A DNA stretch of 10,135 nt from Halobacteriales archaeon QH_10_65_19 (GCA_003022085.1 PXQK01000150.1:1-10135); one strand, 5' to 3'; counted from the stretch's first letter, positions 1 to 7,327 are shown. Translations and numbers: made by a program. Notes: generated by a model not told the origin, from the sequence alone.

Positions 1-1058
1 GTAATGGAAACGGCAACGGTAATGGAAACGGCAACGGTAATGGAAACGGCAACGGTAATGGAAACGGCAACGGCAACGGGAACGGCACACAGCCGGGGGC
101 AGACGTCAACGTCGGGATGATCTACGCTCGCGGCGGGCTGGGCGACCAGTCGTTCAGTGACGCCGCAAACCGGGGTATCACCCAGGCCGCAGAGGAGTAC
201 GGAATCAGCTTCGACGACGCGGAGCCACAGAGCAACGAGGACTTCGGCGCGTTCCAGACCCAGTTCGCGCGGTCGAGCGATCCGGACTACGACCTCATAA
301 TCTGTCTGGGATTCGAACACGTCTCGGACCTCCAGGAGAACGCCCAGCAGTACTCCGACCAGAACTGGTCGATGCTGGACGCCGTCGTCGAGCAGCCGAA
401 CGTCGAGAACTGGGTGTACGCCGAGGAGGAGGGTGCGTACATGGCCGGTGAGGCCGGCGCCAAGCTCTCCTCGATGGAGTTCTCGGCGGGCGGAGCGGAA
501 ACAGATCCCTCGAACACGACGATGGGGTTCGTCGGCGGCGTCGAGGCACCCGTCGTCCAGGCGTTCGAGGCCGGGTTCCGGGCCGGCGCCAAGAGCGTCG
601 ACGAGAACTTCGAGGTACTGAGCAGCTACGTCGGTAGCTTCGACGCCCCCGGCGACGTGGAGGAGGCCGCCCGCTCGATGATCGACAGCGGGGCCGACGT
701 CCTGTTGCACGGCGCCGGCGCCGGCGGCTCGGGGCTGTTCCAGGCCTGCCAGGACCGCGGCCGCTTCGCGTTCGGTGCCGACAGCAGACAGTCCGAGACC
801 GCATCCGTGTTCTCCGACGTCATCCTCGGCAGCATCATCAAAGGCGTCGACACCAGCGTCGTCCGCTCGGTCGAGCGCGTGGTCAACGGCGAGTTCGAGG
901 GCGGACAGACGTTCGAACTCGGTGCTGGCGAGGGCGGGTTCGAACTCCTGTGGGGTGTCGACATCGGCAGCGACATCCCGCAGGAGATCAGAGACGAGGC
1001 AGAGGCGACCAAACAGGCGATCGCGGACGGCGAGATCGACGTGCCGGCGACCCCCTGA
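1..1058 (+). CDS. BMP-family ABC transporter substrate-binding lipoprotein (5' partial)
   Basis: This is the extracytoplasmic ligand-binding subunit of a BMP/Med-family importer (PF02608 type, related to NupN/BmpA and PnrA). The reading frame is open from base 3, so the start, signal peptide and expected lipobox lie upstream of the window; the ATG at 117 is internal. The visible N-terminus is an Asn-Gly linker encoded by tandem repeats, of the kind that tethers haloarchaeal binding proteins to a lipid anchor. The mature domain follows, with GLGDQSFSDAANRG near the start, GFVGGVEAPVVQAFEAGFRAG in the middle, and SFDAPGDVEEAARSMIDSGA then GAGAGGSGLFQAC, all in the expected family order. The stop is TGA at 1056-1058. 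An ATPase and two permeases follow directly, completing the importer. Family members bind nucleosides (B. subtilis NupNOPQ guanosine, Treponema PnrA purine nucleosides), so a nucleoside ligand is inferred, not shown. Confidence 0.93.
   Translation, partial: NGNGNGNGNGNGNGNGNGNGNGNGNGNGTQPGADVNVGMIYARGGLGDQSFSDAANRGITQAAEEYGISFDDAEPQSNEDFGAFQTQFARSSDPDYDLIICLGFEHVSDLQENAQQYSDQNWSMLDAVVEQPNVENWVYAEEEGAYMAGEAGAKLSSMEFSAGGAETDPSNTTMGFVGGVEAPVVQAFEAGFRAGAKSVDENFEVLSSYVGSFDAPGDVEEAARSMIDSGADVLLHGAGAGGSGLFQACQDRGRFAFGADSRQSETASVFSDVILGSIIKGVDTSVVRSVERVVNGEFEGGQTFELGAGEGGFELLWGVDIGSDIPQEIRDEAEATKQAIADGEIDVPATP
3..74 (+). repeat. four tandem 18-bp repeats encoding an Asn-Gly linker
   Basis: Four in-frame copies of an 18-base unit (AATGGAAACGGCAACGGT) lie at 3-20, 21-38, 39-56 and 57-74; the last differs only in its final base. 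Degenerate NG codons continue to 86. Each copy encodes NGNGNG. The array begins at or before the window edge, so the true copy number is unknown. It is the flexible spacer of the binding protein and could change length by slippage or recombination. Confidence 0.95.
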
Positions 1059-1083
1059 CACACGCGACGAGCACCCCCACCAC

Positions 1084-2634
1084 ATGAGCGACGCCACCGC
1101 AGTCCACCTGCAGGACATCACGAAGCGGTTCCCGGGGGGAGTCCTCGCGAACGACGAGATCAACCTGGCCGTCGAGCGGGGGACTGTCCACGTACTGCTC
1201 GGGGAGAACGGTGCCGGGAAGACGACACTGATGAACGTTCTCTACGGGCTGTACGAGCCGACGGCCGGCGAGATACATCTCGACGGCGAGCGGGTCACCT
1301 TCGATTCGCCACAGGACGCAATCGAGCGCGGGATCGGCATGATCCACCAGCACTTCACGCTCGTCGGGCCGATGACCGTCGCCGAGAACATCGCGCTGGG
1401 CTGGGAGCCGGTGCAGTACGGCGGCCTCAGGACCGACGACGCCCGGGTGAGAGCCGAGATCCGGGAGCTGAGCGAGCGGTTCGGGCTCGGCCTCGACGAC
1501 GTTGTCGACACGCCGGTCGAGGAGCTCGCGGTGGGCACCCAGCAGCGCGTCGAGGTGGTCAAGACGCTGTTCCGGGGTGCCGACGTGTTCATCTTCGACG
1601 AGCCGACGTCGGTGCTGACGCCACAGGAGGCCGCAGAGCTGTTTACCGTCTTCGAGGAGCTGACGGCCCAGGGGAAGACGATCATCTTCATCACGCACAA
1701 GCTGGACGAGGCGCTGACGGCGGCCGACAGGATCACCGTCCTCCGGGACGGCCGGAAGGTGGGAACCGTCGACGCCAGAGGGTCGACACAGGAGGAACTC
1801 GCCCGGAAGATGGTCGGCAGGGACGTCCTCCTGAGCGTCGAGAAGCCCGAACAGCAACGGGGTGACACACGGCTGTCGGTGTCCGGACTCTCCGTCGAGA
1901 ACGACCGGGGTATCACGAAGGTCGACGACCTCTCTGTCGACGTCCGTGCGGGCGAGATTTTCGGGATCGCCGGCGTCGACGGGAACGGTCAGGGGGAACT
2001 CGTCGAGGCGATCACCGGCATCCGCGAGGAGAACGCCGGGGGGGTCCGCTTCGACGGGACCGACGTGACGGCCCTCTCGCGGCGTGAACGCATGGAGCAC
2101 GGGGTCGCGTACATCCCCGGCGAGCGCCAGGAGCGGGCGCTGATCCTCGATTTCGACCTGGTGAAAAACGGAGTGCTGGGGAGCCAGCACCGCGCCGAGT
2201 TCAGAGACGGCCGCCAGATCGACTGGGGCGCCGTCCGGGACCACACCGAGGGAATCATCGAGACGTACGACGTGCGGCCGCCGGATCCGGACGTCACGGC
2301 GCGGTCACTGTCGGGTGGCAACCAGCAGAAGTTCGTCGTCGGCCGGGAGTTCCTCCGCGACCCGGACATCGTGGTCGCGGCCCACCCGACGCGCGGGGTA
2401 GATGTCGGCAGCATGGAGTTCATCCACGAACAGCTCCTGGAGATGCGCGAACGGGGGGTGGCGGTCCTCCTGGTGTCGGCGTCACTCGACGAGGTGACGG
2501 GGCTCGCCGACCGGATCGGCGTCATGTACGACGGGTCGTTTGTCGACGTCGTCGAGCCCGGTGCGGTGACGGAGGAACAGCTCGGCCTGCTGATGGCCGG
2601 GAGAGGGCCAGAAGAGCAGGTGAACGCGCCGTGA
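1084..2634 (+). CDS. ABC transporter ATP-binding protein, tandem NBDs (NupO/YufO type)
   Basis: This is the 516-residue energising subunit of the BMP-type importer and acts on the cytoplasmic face. The ATG at 1084 was chosen because family homology begins there (AVHLQDITKRFPGG); the frame is open upstream, but only as antisense-like Arg/Ser-rich sequence. NBD1 has Walker A GENGAGKTT (about residues 40-48), Q-loop Gln89, signature LAVGTQQR (148-155), Walker B VFIFDEP (168-174) and H-loop His205. NBD2 has a degenerate Walker A, GVDGNGQGEL (297-306), with Gln in place of the Lys, a good signature LSGGNQQK (409-416), and AAHPTRGVDVG where the catalytic Glu would be, so that position is His. This asymmetry is common in sugar/nucleoside tandem ATPases, and the length is normal. 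The start lies 25 bases after the binding-protein stop with no clear Shine-Dalgarno. Seven bases separate it from permease 1. Confidence 0.95.
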   Translation: MSDATAVHLQDITKRFPGGVLANDEINLAVERGTVHVLLGENGAGKTTLMNVLYGLYEPTAGEIHLDGERVTFDSPQDAIERGIGMIHQHFTLVGPMTVAENIALGWEPVQYGGLRTDDARVRAEIRELSERFGLGLDDVVDTPVEELAVGTQQRVEVVKTLFRGADVFIFDEPTSVLTPQEAAELFTVFEELTAQGKTIIFITHKLDEALTAADRITVLRDGRKVGTVDARGSTQEELARKMVGRDVLLSVEKPEQQRGDTRLSVSGLSVENDRGITKVDDLSVDVRAGEIFGIAGVDGNGQGELVEAITGIREENAGGVRFDGTDVTALSRRERMEHGVAYIPGERQERALILDFDLVKNGVLGSQHRAEFRDGRQIDWGAVRDHTEGIIETYDVRPPDPDVTARSLSGGNQQKFVVGREFLRDPDIVVAAHPTRGVDVGSMEFIHEQLLEMRERGVAVLLVSASLDEVTGLADRIGVMYDGSFVDVVEPGAVTEEQLGLLMAGRGPEEQVNAP

Positions 2635-2641
2635 TCGGAGC

Positions 2642-3841
2642 ATGAGCGACGGCTTTCGGGGACGGCTCGAACGCCTTCTGGTACGCCTGGTCGGGCTCTC
2701 GGCCGGCGGACGGTTGCTGGTGAGCCTCGCGGCCGTCGTCGTCGCGATCGGTGTCGGCATGGTGGTGGTGCTCGCGGCCGGGTACGTCGCCAACTGCGAC
2801 TCGTCGGCGCTGGTACTTCTCGGTGTCGAGTTCTGTTATGACCCCATCGAGGTGTATCGCGTGCTTATTGTGGGGGCGTTCGGTGACAGGTTCAGCCTCG
2901 CTGGCACCCTCCAGTGGACCACAATCCTGTTGTTCACCGGGCTGAGCTTCGCCATCGCGTTCAAGGCCGGGCTGTTCAACATCGGCGCGCAGGGACAGTT
3001 CGTCCTCGGATCGCTGGCGACGGCCGTGACCGTCCTCTGGCTCGGGCCACACGCTCCCGGGGGCGTGCTCGGTGGCCTCGTTCTCGTACCGGCCGGACTC
3101 GTCTCGGGAACGCTGGTCGGGGCGGCATACGGCTGGCTGCCGGGCTACCTGAAGTACCGCTTCGAGACCAACGAGGTGATCTCGACGCTCCTGTTGAACT
3201 TCATCGCATCAGCCGTCGCATTCGTGCTGGTCGACCGCTATTTCGGCGACGAGTCGATCCAGGGGACTGTCACGGAGCGGATCCCCGAGGCAGCGACGTT
3301 CAGACCCCGTCTGGGCTACTTCCCGGAGGGGACCGACTTCTCGGAGCCAGTCTTCCTGTTCGCACTGGTCGTCGTCGCCGGCTTCTACTGGCTGTTGGGG
3401 CAGACGACGGTCGGCTACGACATCCGTGCAATGGGCACCCAGCCGAAGGCGGCCGTCTTCGGCGGCGTCAGCGAGCGGTTTACGACGCTGTTCTCGTTCA
3501 CGCTCGCGGGCGCCGTCGCCGGCCTCGGCGGCGCGGTGTTTGTCATGATGGTGCTCGGGCGGTGGCAGACCGGCGCGCCGCCGATCGGGTTCGACGGCAT
3601 CGCCGTCTCGATTCTCGCCGGGAACAACCCCGTCGGGCTGCTTCCCTCGGGCCTGCTGTTCGGAGCCCTCGAGACCGGGAGCCGGGAGATCGAGTTCCAG
3701 CTCGGCATCCCCGGCGAACTCGTCGAGGTGCTGCGGGGGCTCATTATACTGCTCGTCGCCACCCCAGAACTGTTCCGCATGCTCGGCAAACGCCTCGACC
3801 GCCGCGGCACGATCGATCTCGAACGCGGAGGTGAGAAGTGA
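2642..3841 (+). CDS. ABC transporter permease 1 (NupP/YufP-like, BPD_transp_2)
   Basis: This is the first membrane subunit of the importer, 399 residues, in the branched-chain/ribose/nucleoside permease family (PF02653 type). A hydrophobic segment at about residues 27-50 is followed by an extracytoplasmic loop, then by the core helices from about 90. Family hallmarks are FKAGLFNIGAQGQFVLG (107-123), KYRFETNEVISTLLLNFIA (171-189), the cytoplasmic coupling stretch GYDIRAMGTQPKAAVFGGV (258-276) and GFDGIAVSILAGNNPVG (316-332). These match the longer of the two permeases in NupOPQ-type operons. The ATG at 2642 follows the ATPase stop by 7 bases. A GGAG at 2637-2640 is too close to be a normal ribosome site, so translational coupling is more likely. 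The TGA stop (3839-3841) overlaps the next start. Confidence 0.94.
   Translation: MSDGFRGRLERLLVRLVGLSAGGRLLVSLAAVVVAIGVGMVVVLAAGYVANCDSSALVLLGVEFCYDPIEVYRVLIVGAFGDRFSLAGTLQWTTILLFTGLSFAIAFKAGLFNIGAQGQFVLGSLATAVTVLWLGPHAPGGVLGGLVLVPAGLVSGTLVGAAYGWLPGYLKYRFETNEVISTLLLNFIASAVAFVLVDRYFGDESIQGTVTERIPEAATFRPRLGYFPEGTDFSEPVFLFALVVVAGFYWLLGQTTVGYDIRAMGTQPKAAVFGGVSERFTTLFSFTLAGAVAGLGGAVFVMMVLGRWQTGAPPIGFDGIAVSILAGNNPVGLLPSGLLFGALETGSREIEFQLGIPGELVEVLRGLIILLVATPELFRMLGKRLDRRGTIDLERGGEK
3827..3834 (+). promoter_or_regulatory. strong Shine-Dalgarno for permease 2
   Basis: GGAGGTGA, a near-perfect complement of the archaeal 16S 3' end, lies inside the last codons of permease 1. It ends 6 bases before ATG 3841 but only 3 before GTG 3838, which favours the ATG as the start of permease 2. 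It is the only strong ribosome site between genes of this operon. Confidence 0.8.
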
Positions 3842-4911
3842 TGCGCGACGCCGTCAGGACGGCCGTGAAGTGGACCCTGTTCGTTGTCGCGGCGCTGCTG
3901 GCGCTCGTTGCAATACAGGTGACTGCACCCGCCGGCTCGGCGGCCGAGCAGTCGGTCGACGCGGTGCTCGACACGGGCTATGGCAGCGCAGTGTTGCGCG
4001 TGAGCGTCCCGATCGCCTTCGCCGCGATGGGCGGCATCTTCGCCGAGAAAACCGGGATCATCAACATCGGCATCGAGGGCTTTCTGATCCTCTCGGCGCT
4101 CAGCAGCGTCGTCGCCGTGACTGTTCTCACTGACGCAGGCCTGGGGACGAGGACGGCGCTGTGGCTCGCCTTTCTCGTTGGAATCGTCGTCAGCGTTCTC
4201 ACCTCGGCAGTGTTTGCGGTGTTCGTCATCCGCTACCGGGCGGACCAGGTCATCGCAGGGCTCGCCGTCTGGCTAATCTCGCTCGGCGTGGCCCCGTTCG
4301 TCTCGCTGGTCCTGTTCGAGAGCGTCAACAGCCCCTCGGTCGGCACGTTCGGCACCTGGCGGATCCCGCTGCTGGCCGACCTGCCTGCCCTCGGCCCGGT
4401 GCTGTTCGACGCCTCGCCGATGGTGTATCTGATGCTCGTTACCGCCCCAGTCTGCTGGTACACGCTCAGGTACACGCCGCTCGGCCGCCACATCAGGGCC
4501 TGTGGTGAGAACCCGCGGGCGCTGGACACCGCCGGCGTGAGCGTGCGCCGGACGCGGTACGTCGGCGTCCTCCTGTCGGGCATCCTCTGCGGGGTCGGCG
4601 GTGCCGGGTTCACGCTCGGCCAGCTCGGCCGGTTCGTCGGCGCCGGCGAGACGAGCATCGGCGGCCGCGGCTTCCTCGGTATTGTCGCCTACCTGTTCGG
4701 CAACTACAACCCGCTGTCCTCGCTCGGCGGCGCGATGCTGTTCGCGAGCTTCGACTCGCTGCAGCTCCGGCTCCAGCAGATCGGCGAACTCGACGTCCCA
4801 CAGCCCCTGTTCCGCGTGCTTCCCTTCATCGTCGTGATCCTCGTCCTCATGTTCGTCGGGCGGACGCGCATCCCCGCTGCGCTCGGCGAGCCCTACGACG
4901 ACGAGGAGTAA
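3841..4911 (+). CDS. ABC transporter permease 2 (NupQ/YufQ-like, BPD_transp_2)
   Basis: This is the second membrane subunit, 356 residues, pairing with permease 1 to form the channel. The ATG at 3841 overlaps the upstream stop as TGATG and follows a strong Shine-Dalgarno; an in-frame GTG at 3838 is the alternative. A first hydrophobic helix at about residues 10-29 is followed by the core: GGIFAEKTGIINIGIEGFLI (64-83), RADQVIAGLAVWLISLG (133-149), the coupling loop GRHIRACGENPRALDTAGV (215-233) and GGRGFLGIVAYLFGNYNP (274-291). The C-terminus is short and acidic (PYDDEE), as usual in haloarchaea. It is the last gene of the operon; T-rich repeat copies begin about 40 bases after the stop. The motif order and length match NupQ-type permeases well. 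Confidence 0.94.
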   Translation: MRDAVRTAVKWTLFVVAALLALVAIQVTAPAGSAAEQSVDAVLDTGYGSAVLRVSVPIAFAAMGGIFAEKTGIINIGIEGFLILSALSSVVAVTVLTDAGLGTRTALWLAFLVGIVVSVLTSAVFAVFVIRYRADQVIAGLAVWLISLGVAPFVSLVLFESVNSPSVGTFGTWRIPLLADLPALGPVLFDASPMVYLMLVTAPVCWYTLRYTPLGRHIRACGENPRALDTAGVSVRRTRYVGVLLSGILCGVGGAGFTLGQLGRFVGAGETSIGGRGFLGIVAYLFGNYNPLSSLGGAMLFASFDSLQLRLQQIGELDVPQPLFRVLPFIVVILVLMFVGRTRIPAALGEPYDDEE

Positions 4912-4921
4912 CTATCGACCC

Positions 4922-4951
4922 GTGATACGGTCGTTCGTGATAGGGTCGTGC
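4922..4951 (+). repeat. tandem pair of 15-bp units
   Basis: GTGATACGGTCGTTC (4922-4936) is followed directly by GTGATAGGGTCGTGC (4937-4951); the two differ at two positions. They lie 10 bases after the end of the permease 2 gene and run into the dispersed repeat core that starts at 4951. This looks like a local duplication of the left part of that repeat. Confidence 0.75.
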
Positions 4952-4974
4952 GTGATTATTTTCGGCACCGGTTC
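4951..4974 (+). repeat. dispersed repeat family, copy A (partial)
   Basis: The sequence CGTGATTATTTTCGGCACCG followed by GTTC matches 21 of 24 bases of the copy at 7389-7429 read on the minus strand. The similarity stops after GGTTC, where the other copies continue into CCCAATATCGG. The T-tract (4959-4962) lies about 50 bases after the permease 2 stop and could terminate the importer transcript. Confidence 0.7.
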
Positions 4975-4987
4975 AGGCGTGTCATGG

Positions 4988-5014
4988 CCTGATACGGATT
5001 GGTGTGACTATTTT
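4988..5014 (+). repeat. left arm of 27-bp perfect inverted repeat
   Basis: This 27-base arm begins CCTGATACGG and ends GTGACTATTTT. Its exact reverse complement is at 5318-5344. The arm resembles the dispersed repeat family (xTACGG, five variable bases, then GTGAnTATTTT). Its T-tract, extended to T5 at 5011-5015, is a plausible terminator for plus-strand transcripts leaving the importer operon. Confidence 0.92.
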
Positions 5015-5136
5015 TGACAGGGCCGTCCGACTATCTGTGGTTCGGGATATGGGGCTCCTGGACCGCGCCAGCATAGCGGTCGAGAATTACGGCAGTCCGT
5101 ACGGACCATGTACAGTCGCGACGCCCGTCTCAGACT

Positions 5137-5172
5137 TACATAACATTTATTATTATACCATACAATCATATT
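5137..5172 (+). promoter_or_regulatory. AT-rich promoter-like tract
   Basis: A markedly AT-rich stretch (ACATTTATTATTATACCATA within it) sits in otherwise GC-rich DNA between the 27-bp inverted repeats. It could hold a TATA box for a plus-strand RNA starting near 5170-5185 and crossing the IS605-like hairpin. A 62-codon frame covering 5004-5192 overlaps it, but that frame starts inside the inverted repeat and shows no family signature, so I do not call it a gene. Confidence 0.35.
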
Positions 5173-5213
5173 ACGGATTACGGGAGAGCTGAGTCCGGTG
5201 ATTTATCACGTAT

Positions 5214-5260
5214 CATTCCGGATTCATCCCCGCGCTGAAGCGCGAGGCTTTCTCCTCACA
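5214..5260 (+). ncRNA. IS1341/IS200-IS605-type right-end motif (omegaRNA/sotRNA-like relic)
   Basis: The order GGATTCATCCC, a short hairpin, then GGCTTTCTCC is the pattern I know from the 3' ends of haloarchaeal IS1341-type tnpB elements, where sense overlapping RNAs (sotRNA, equivalent to omegaRNA) are produced. The hairpin stem is CGCGC (5231-5235) and GCGCG (5240-5244) with loop TGAA; outer CC/GG pairs may add to it. No tnpB coding sequence is visible upstream or nearby, so this is a detached end or decayed element. An AT-rich, promoter-like tract lies just upstream (about 5137-5172), so transcription is possible but not shown. The assignment rests on remembered motif similarity only. Confidence 0.5.
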
Positions 5261-5317
5261 CCTCCGTAATCCAGCCGTGTCGGCGTATGAGACATCGATA
5301 CTCCGGTGATACCGCCG

Positions 5318-5344
5318 AAAATAGTCACACCAATCCGTATCAGG
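5318..5344 (-). repeat. right arm of 27-bp perfect inverted repeat
   Basis: Exact reverse complement of 4988-5014. On the minus strand it starts directly after the stop codon of the SMC-related gene (5345-5347) and ends in TATTTT. Both convergent genes therefore have the same T-ended sequence downstream, which fits a shared terminator as well as the tips of a small mobile unit. Confidence 0.92.
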
Positions 5345-7294
5345 TCAGATATCGGTGATCCTCTGGTGGTCGTCCGCGATCGGGTCGGCGTCCTCTGGCA
5401 GGAGGGCGACAACAAGGTGGTCGGCGTAGTCCGCAAGGTACTCAACGAGCGTCGCGATCCGCTCGGCGTCGATCGCTTCGAGCGAGTCGAGCAGCATGAA
5501 TGGCACCTCCTCGTGAACGTCGTGGGCCAGGTAACCGGCCAGCGCGAACACGAGCGCCGTCACCTCGCGTTCACTCTCGCTGAGATGTTCGAACGCGTCC
5601 TCGTAGGTCACGCCGTCGTCGGTCCGCCGCACGACGTGGATCCGGAACTCCGGCTCTGTCACAGTCTGTCGACCCTCCCGGACTTCCCGCTCGACGCGCT
5701 CGACCCAGATCCGCTCGATGTTCGCGTACTCGAGCAGGTCAAGCACCGACTCCATCTGGTCGTTGAACGTTTCGAGCGCCTCCGTTTCGATGCGCTCGAT
5801 GCGGGTCCGGCGTTCTTCGAGCTGCTCGCTGACCCGTTTCTTCCGGGCCTCTAGCCCTTCGATCTCCTCGGTCTGCGACTCGATCTCTTCGATGTTCGAC
5901 GCGAGACGGTCGCGTTCGTTCTCGAGCTGGTCGAGCTCGACCTCGAGTTCGTTGATCTCCCTGTGGACCGACAGGGTCTCCGACTGGCTGGTTTCCTCGA
6001 GTTTGTCGACCTCGGCTTCGAGGGTGGCGATCCGGTCGGTCAGCTCCTCGCGCCTGGCTTCCAGCTCGTTGGTCTTCGCCTCGCGCTTGTCGATCTCGGT
6101 CGCCAGATCCTCGAGGCGCCGTTTGACCGTTCGGCGCTCCTCCCGCCGGGAATCGATGGCCGATTTCCGTTCTTTGAGCTCGCTCAGTGTCTCCTCTCGC
6201 TCCTGTTTCTCGCTGTACTTGGACTGCCGGAGGCTCCGCAGCCGCTCGAGGGTCTCCTCGATGCTATCCCGCTTCACGTCGGTCCCGCAGGTCCAGCAGA
6301 CGACGCTGTCGGAGTTATCGAGCAGCTGATCGGTGACCGGTCGGTCCCCCTCGGGCCCGCGGAGGGCGGCCGCAATCTCCTCGTTCGTCCCCTCGAGCAT
6401 CTCTTTGTTGAACTGGATGACGCTCTGGAGTTTGCTCATCTCGGTGTCGAGCCGCTGTTTCTCTCCCCGGAGCCGGGCGATTTCAGACTGGACCGAGTCG
6501 AGGTCAGCCAACTCCTCGTTCTCGAACTCGTCGCGGCGGTCCCGCAGCTCCTCGCGTTCCGCCTTTAGCGACTGGAGGCTCTCGCGCTGGGTCTCCAGGC
6601 GAAACTCGACGTCTTCGAGCGCCCGCCGTTTGTCCTGTACCCTCGCCATCGCTGCCTCGATTGCCGACTCCTCGTCGGATTCCTCGTCGACGTCACCCGA
6701 CAGCTCCTCGAGCTCCGACCGCCTGGCCGCGAGTTCGTCCCGCGTCGCCTCGACGTCGGCTTCGACCTCCGCTCGCCGCTGCTCGAGGTCGGTGAGCGTC
6801 CGTTTCAGCGACTCGCGCTCCTCGAGTTTCTCTTCGACCTCGTCCCTCTCGGACTGCAGGCGGCGGATGTCCGCCTGGATCTCCTCGACGTCGATGGGCC
6901 GCATAATGATGTCCCGGAGATCCTCCCCGAGCATGACCGACCGCCGTGCCTCGTTGGACTCGAGTAGGAACGCGAACAGGTCGGCGAGTTCGGGATCGTC
7001 GAGGTAGGGATCGCCGTCGAGCCCCACGCCGGCCTCTGTCTCTTCGAGCCGACGCGTATAGGTCCTGTCGCCGACTTCCAACTGCACCGACCCGGCCTCC
7101 GCGTCGCCCTTGAGCGATACCCGGTTGCTCCCCAGGCCGGCCATGATCGCCTGCAAGAGCGACGTCCGGTTCGTTGCGTTCCGTCCCGACAGCACTGTCA
7201 CGCCCGGCTCGAACGCCACTTCTGTCTGTTCGATGCCGGCGATATTCTCAACTTGCAGCCGAACGCGCTGTTCTGCAACTTGTTCCATATCCAT
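5345..7294 (-). CDS. archaea-specific SMC-related protein (Rad50/SMC-like coiled coil)
   Basis: This 649-residue protein resembles haloarchaeal archaea-specific SMC-related proteins, which are thought to act in chromosome organisation or cell-shape control. The N-terminal head has FEPGVTVLSGRNATNRTSLL (28-47), a Walker A relative with Arg where Lys is usual. Two long acidic coiled coils (about 138-310 and 343-512) flank a hinge containing CWTC (333-336), a Rad50-like zinc-hook CxxC. The C-terminal head has LSESEREVTALVFALAG (571-587) in the signature position and FMLLDSLEAID (599-609) in the Walker B position, with Ser604 where a catalytic Glu is expected. The start is ATG 7294; a second in-frame ATG at 7288 is equally possible. 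A TATA-like box at 7311-7320 implies a leaderless message. As I recall, this family is often encoded next to RdfA; no rdfA is present here. It is convergent with the importer operon. Confidence 0.85.
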   Translation of the reverse strand: MDMEQVAEQRVRLQVENIAGIEQTEVAFEPGVTVLSGRNATNRTSLLQAIMAGLGSNRVSLKGDAEAGSVQLEVGDRTYTRRLEETEAGVGLDGDPYLDDPELADLFAFLLESNEARRSVMLGEDLRDIIMRPIDVEEIQADIRRLQSERDEVEEKLEERESLKRTLTDLEQRRAEVEADVEATRDELAARRSELEELSGDVDEESDEESAIEAAMARVQDKRRALEDVEFRLETQRESLQSLKAEREELRDRRDEFENEELADLDSVQSEIARLRGEKQRLDTEMSKLQSVIQFNKEMLEGTNEEIAAALRGPEGDRPVTDQLLDNSDSVVCWTCGTDVKRDSIEETLERLRSLRQSKYSEKQEREETLSELKERKSAIDSRREERRTVKRRLEDLATEIDKREAKTNELEARREELTDRIATLEAEVDKLEETSQSETLSVHREINELEVELDQLENERDRLASNIEEIESQTEEIEGLEARKKRVSEQLEERRTRIERIETEALETFNDQMESVLDLLEYANIERIWVERVEREVREGRQTVTEPEFRIHVVRRTDDGVTYEDAFEHLSESEREVTALVFALAGYLAHDVHEEVPFMLLDSLEAIDAERIATLVEYLADYADHLVVALLPEDADPIADDHQRITDI

Positions 7295-7310
7295 CGGTCG
7301 TTTCTATCCG

Positions 7311-7320
7311 AATAAAAGTA
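7311..7320 (-). promoter_or_regulatory. TATA-like box of the SMC-related gene
   Basis: On the minus strand this reads TACTTTTATT, centred about 27 bases upstream of the ATG at 7288 and 21 upstream of the ATG at 7294. This spacing predicts a transcript starting at or within a few bases of the start codon. A dispersed-repeat copy (7328-7345) lies immediately upstream of it. Confidence 0.6.
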
Positions 7321-7327
7321 TTCCCAC

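Noticed and set aside
3..86. CRISPR-like array at the window start
   Set aside because: The repeats are contiguous, without spacers, and in frame with a protein linker.
775..1083. Upstream extension of the ATPase frame to 775
   Set aside because: It overlaps the binding-protein gene in another frame and reads as Arg/Ser-rich shadow; ABC homology starts just after ATG 1084.
988..2244. 418-codon minus-strand frame opposite the ATPase
   Set aside because: It lies wholly antisense to a well-supported ABC ATPase and has no recognisable motif; a GC-bias artefact.
5004..5192. 62-codon plus-strand frame starting in the left inverted-repeat arm
   Set aside because: Its start lies in a repeat, it crosses the AT-rich tract, and it shows no family signature or ribosome site; treated as chance.
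5306..7007. Long plus-strand frames opposite the SMC-related gene (182, 203, 201 and 224 codons)
   Set aside because: Antisense shadows of a GC-rich coiled-coil gene; they are Ser/Arg-rich or lack haloarchaeal acidity and any domain.
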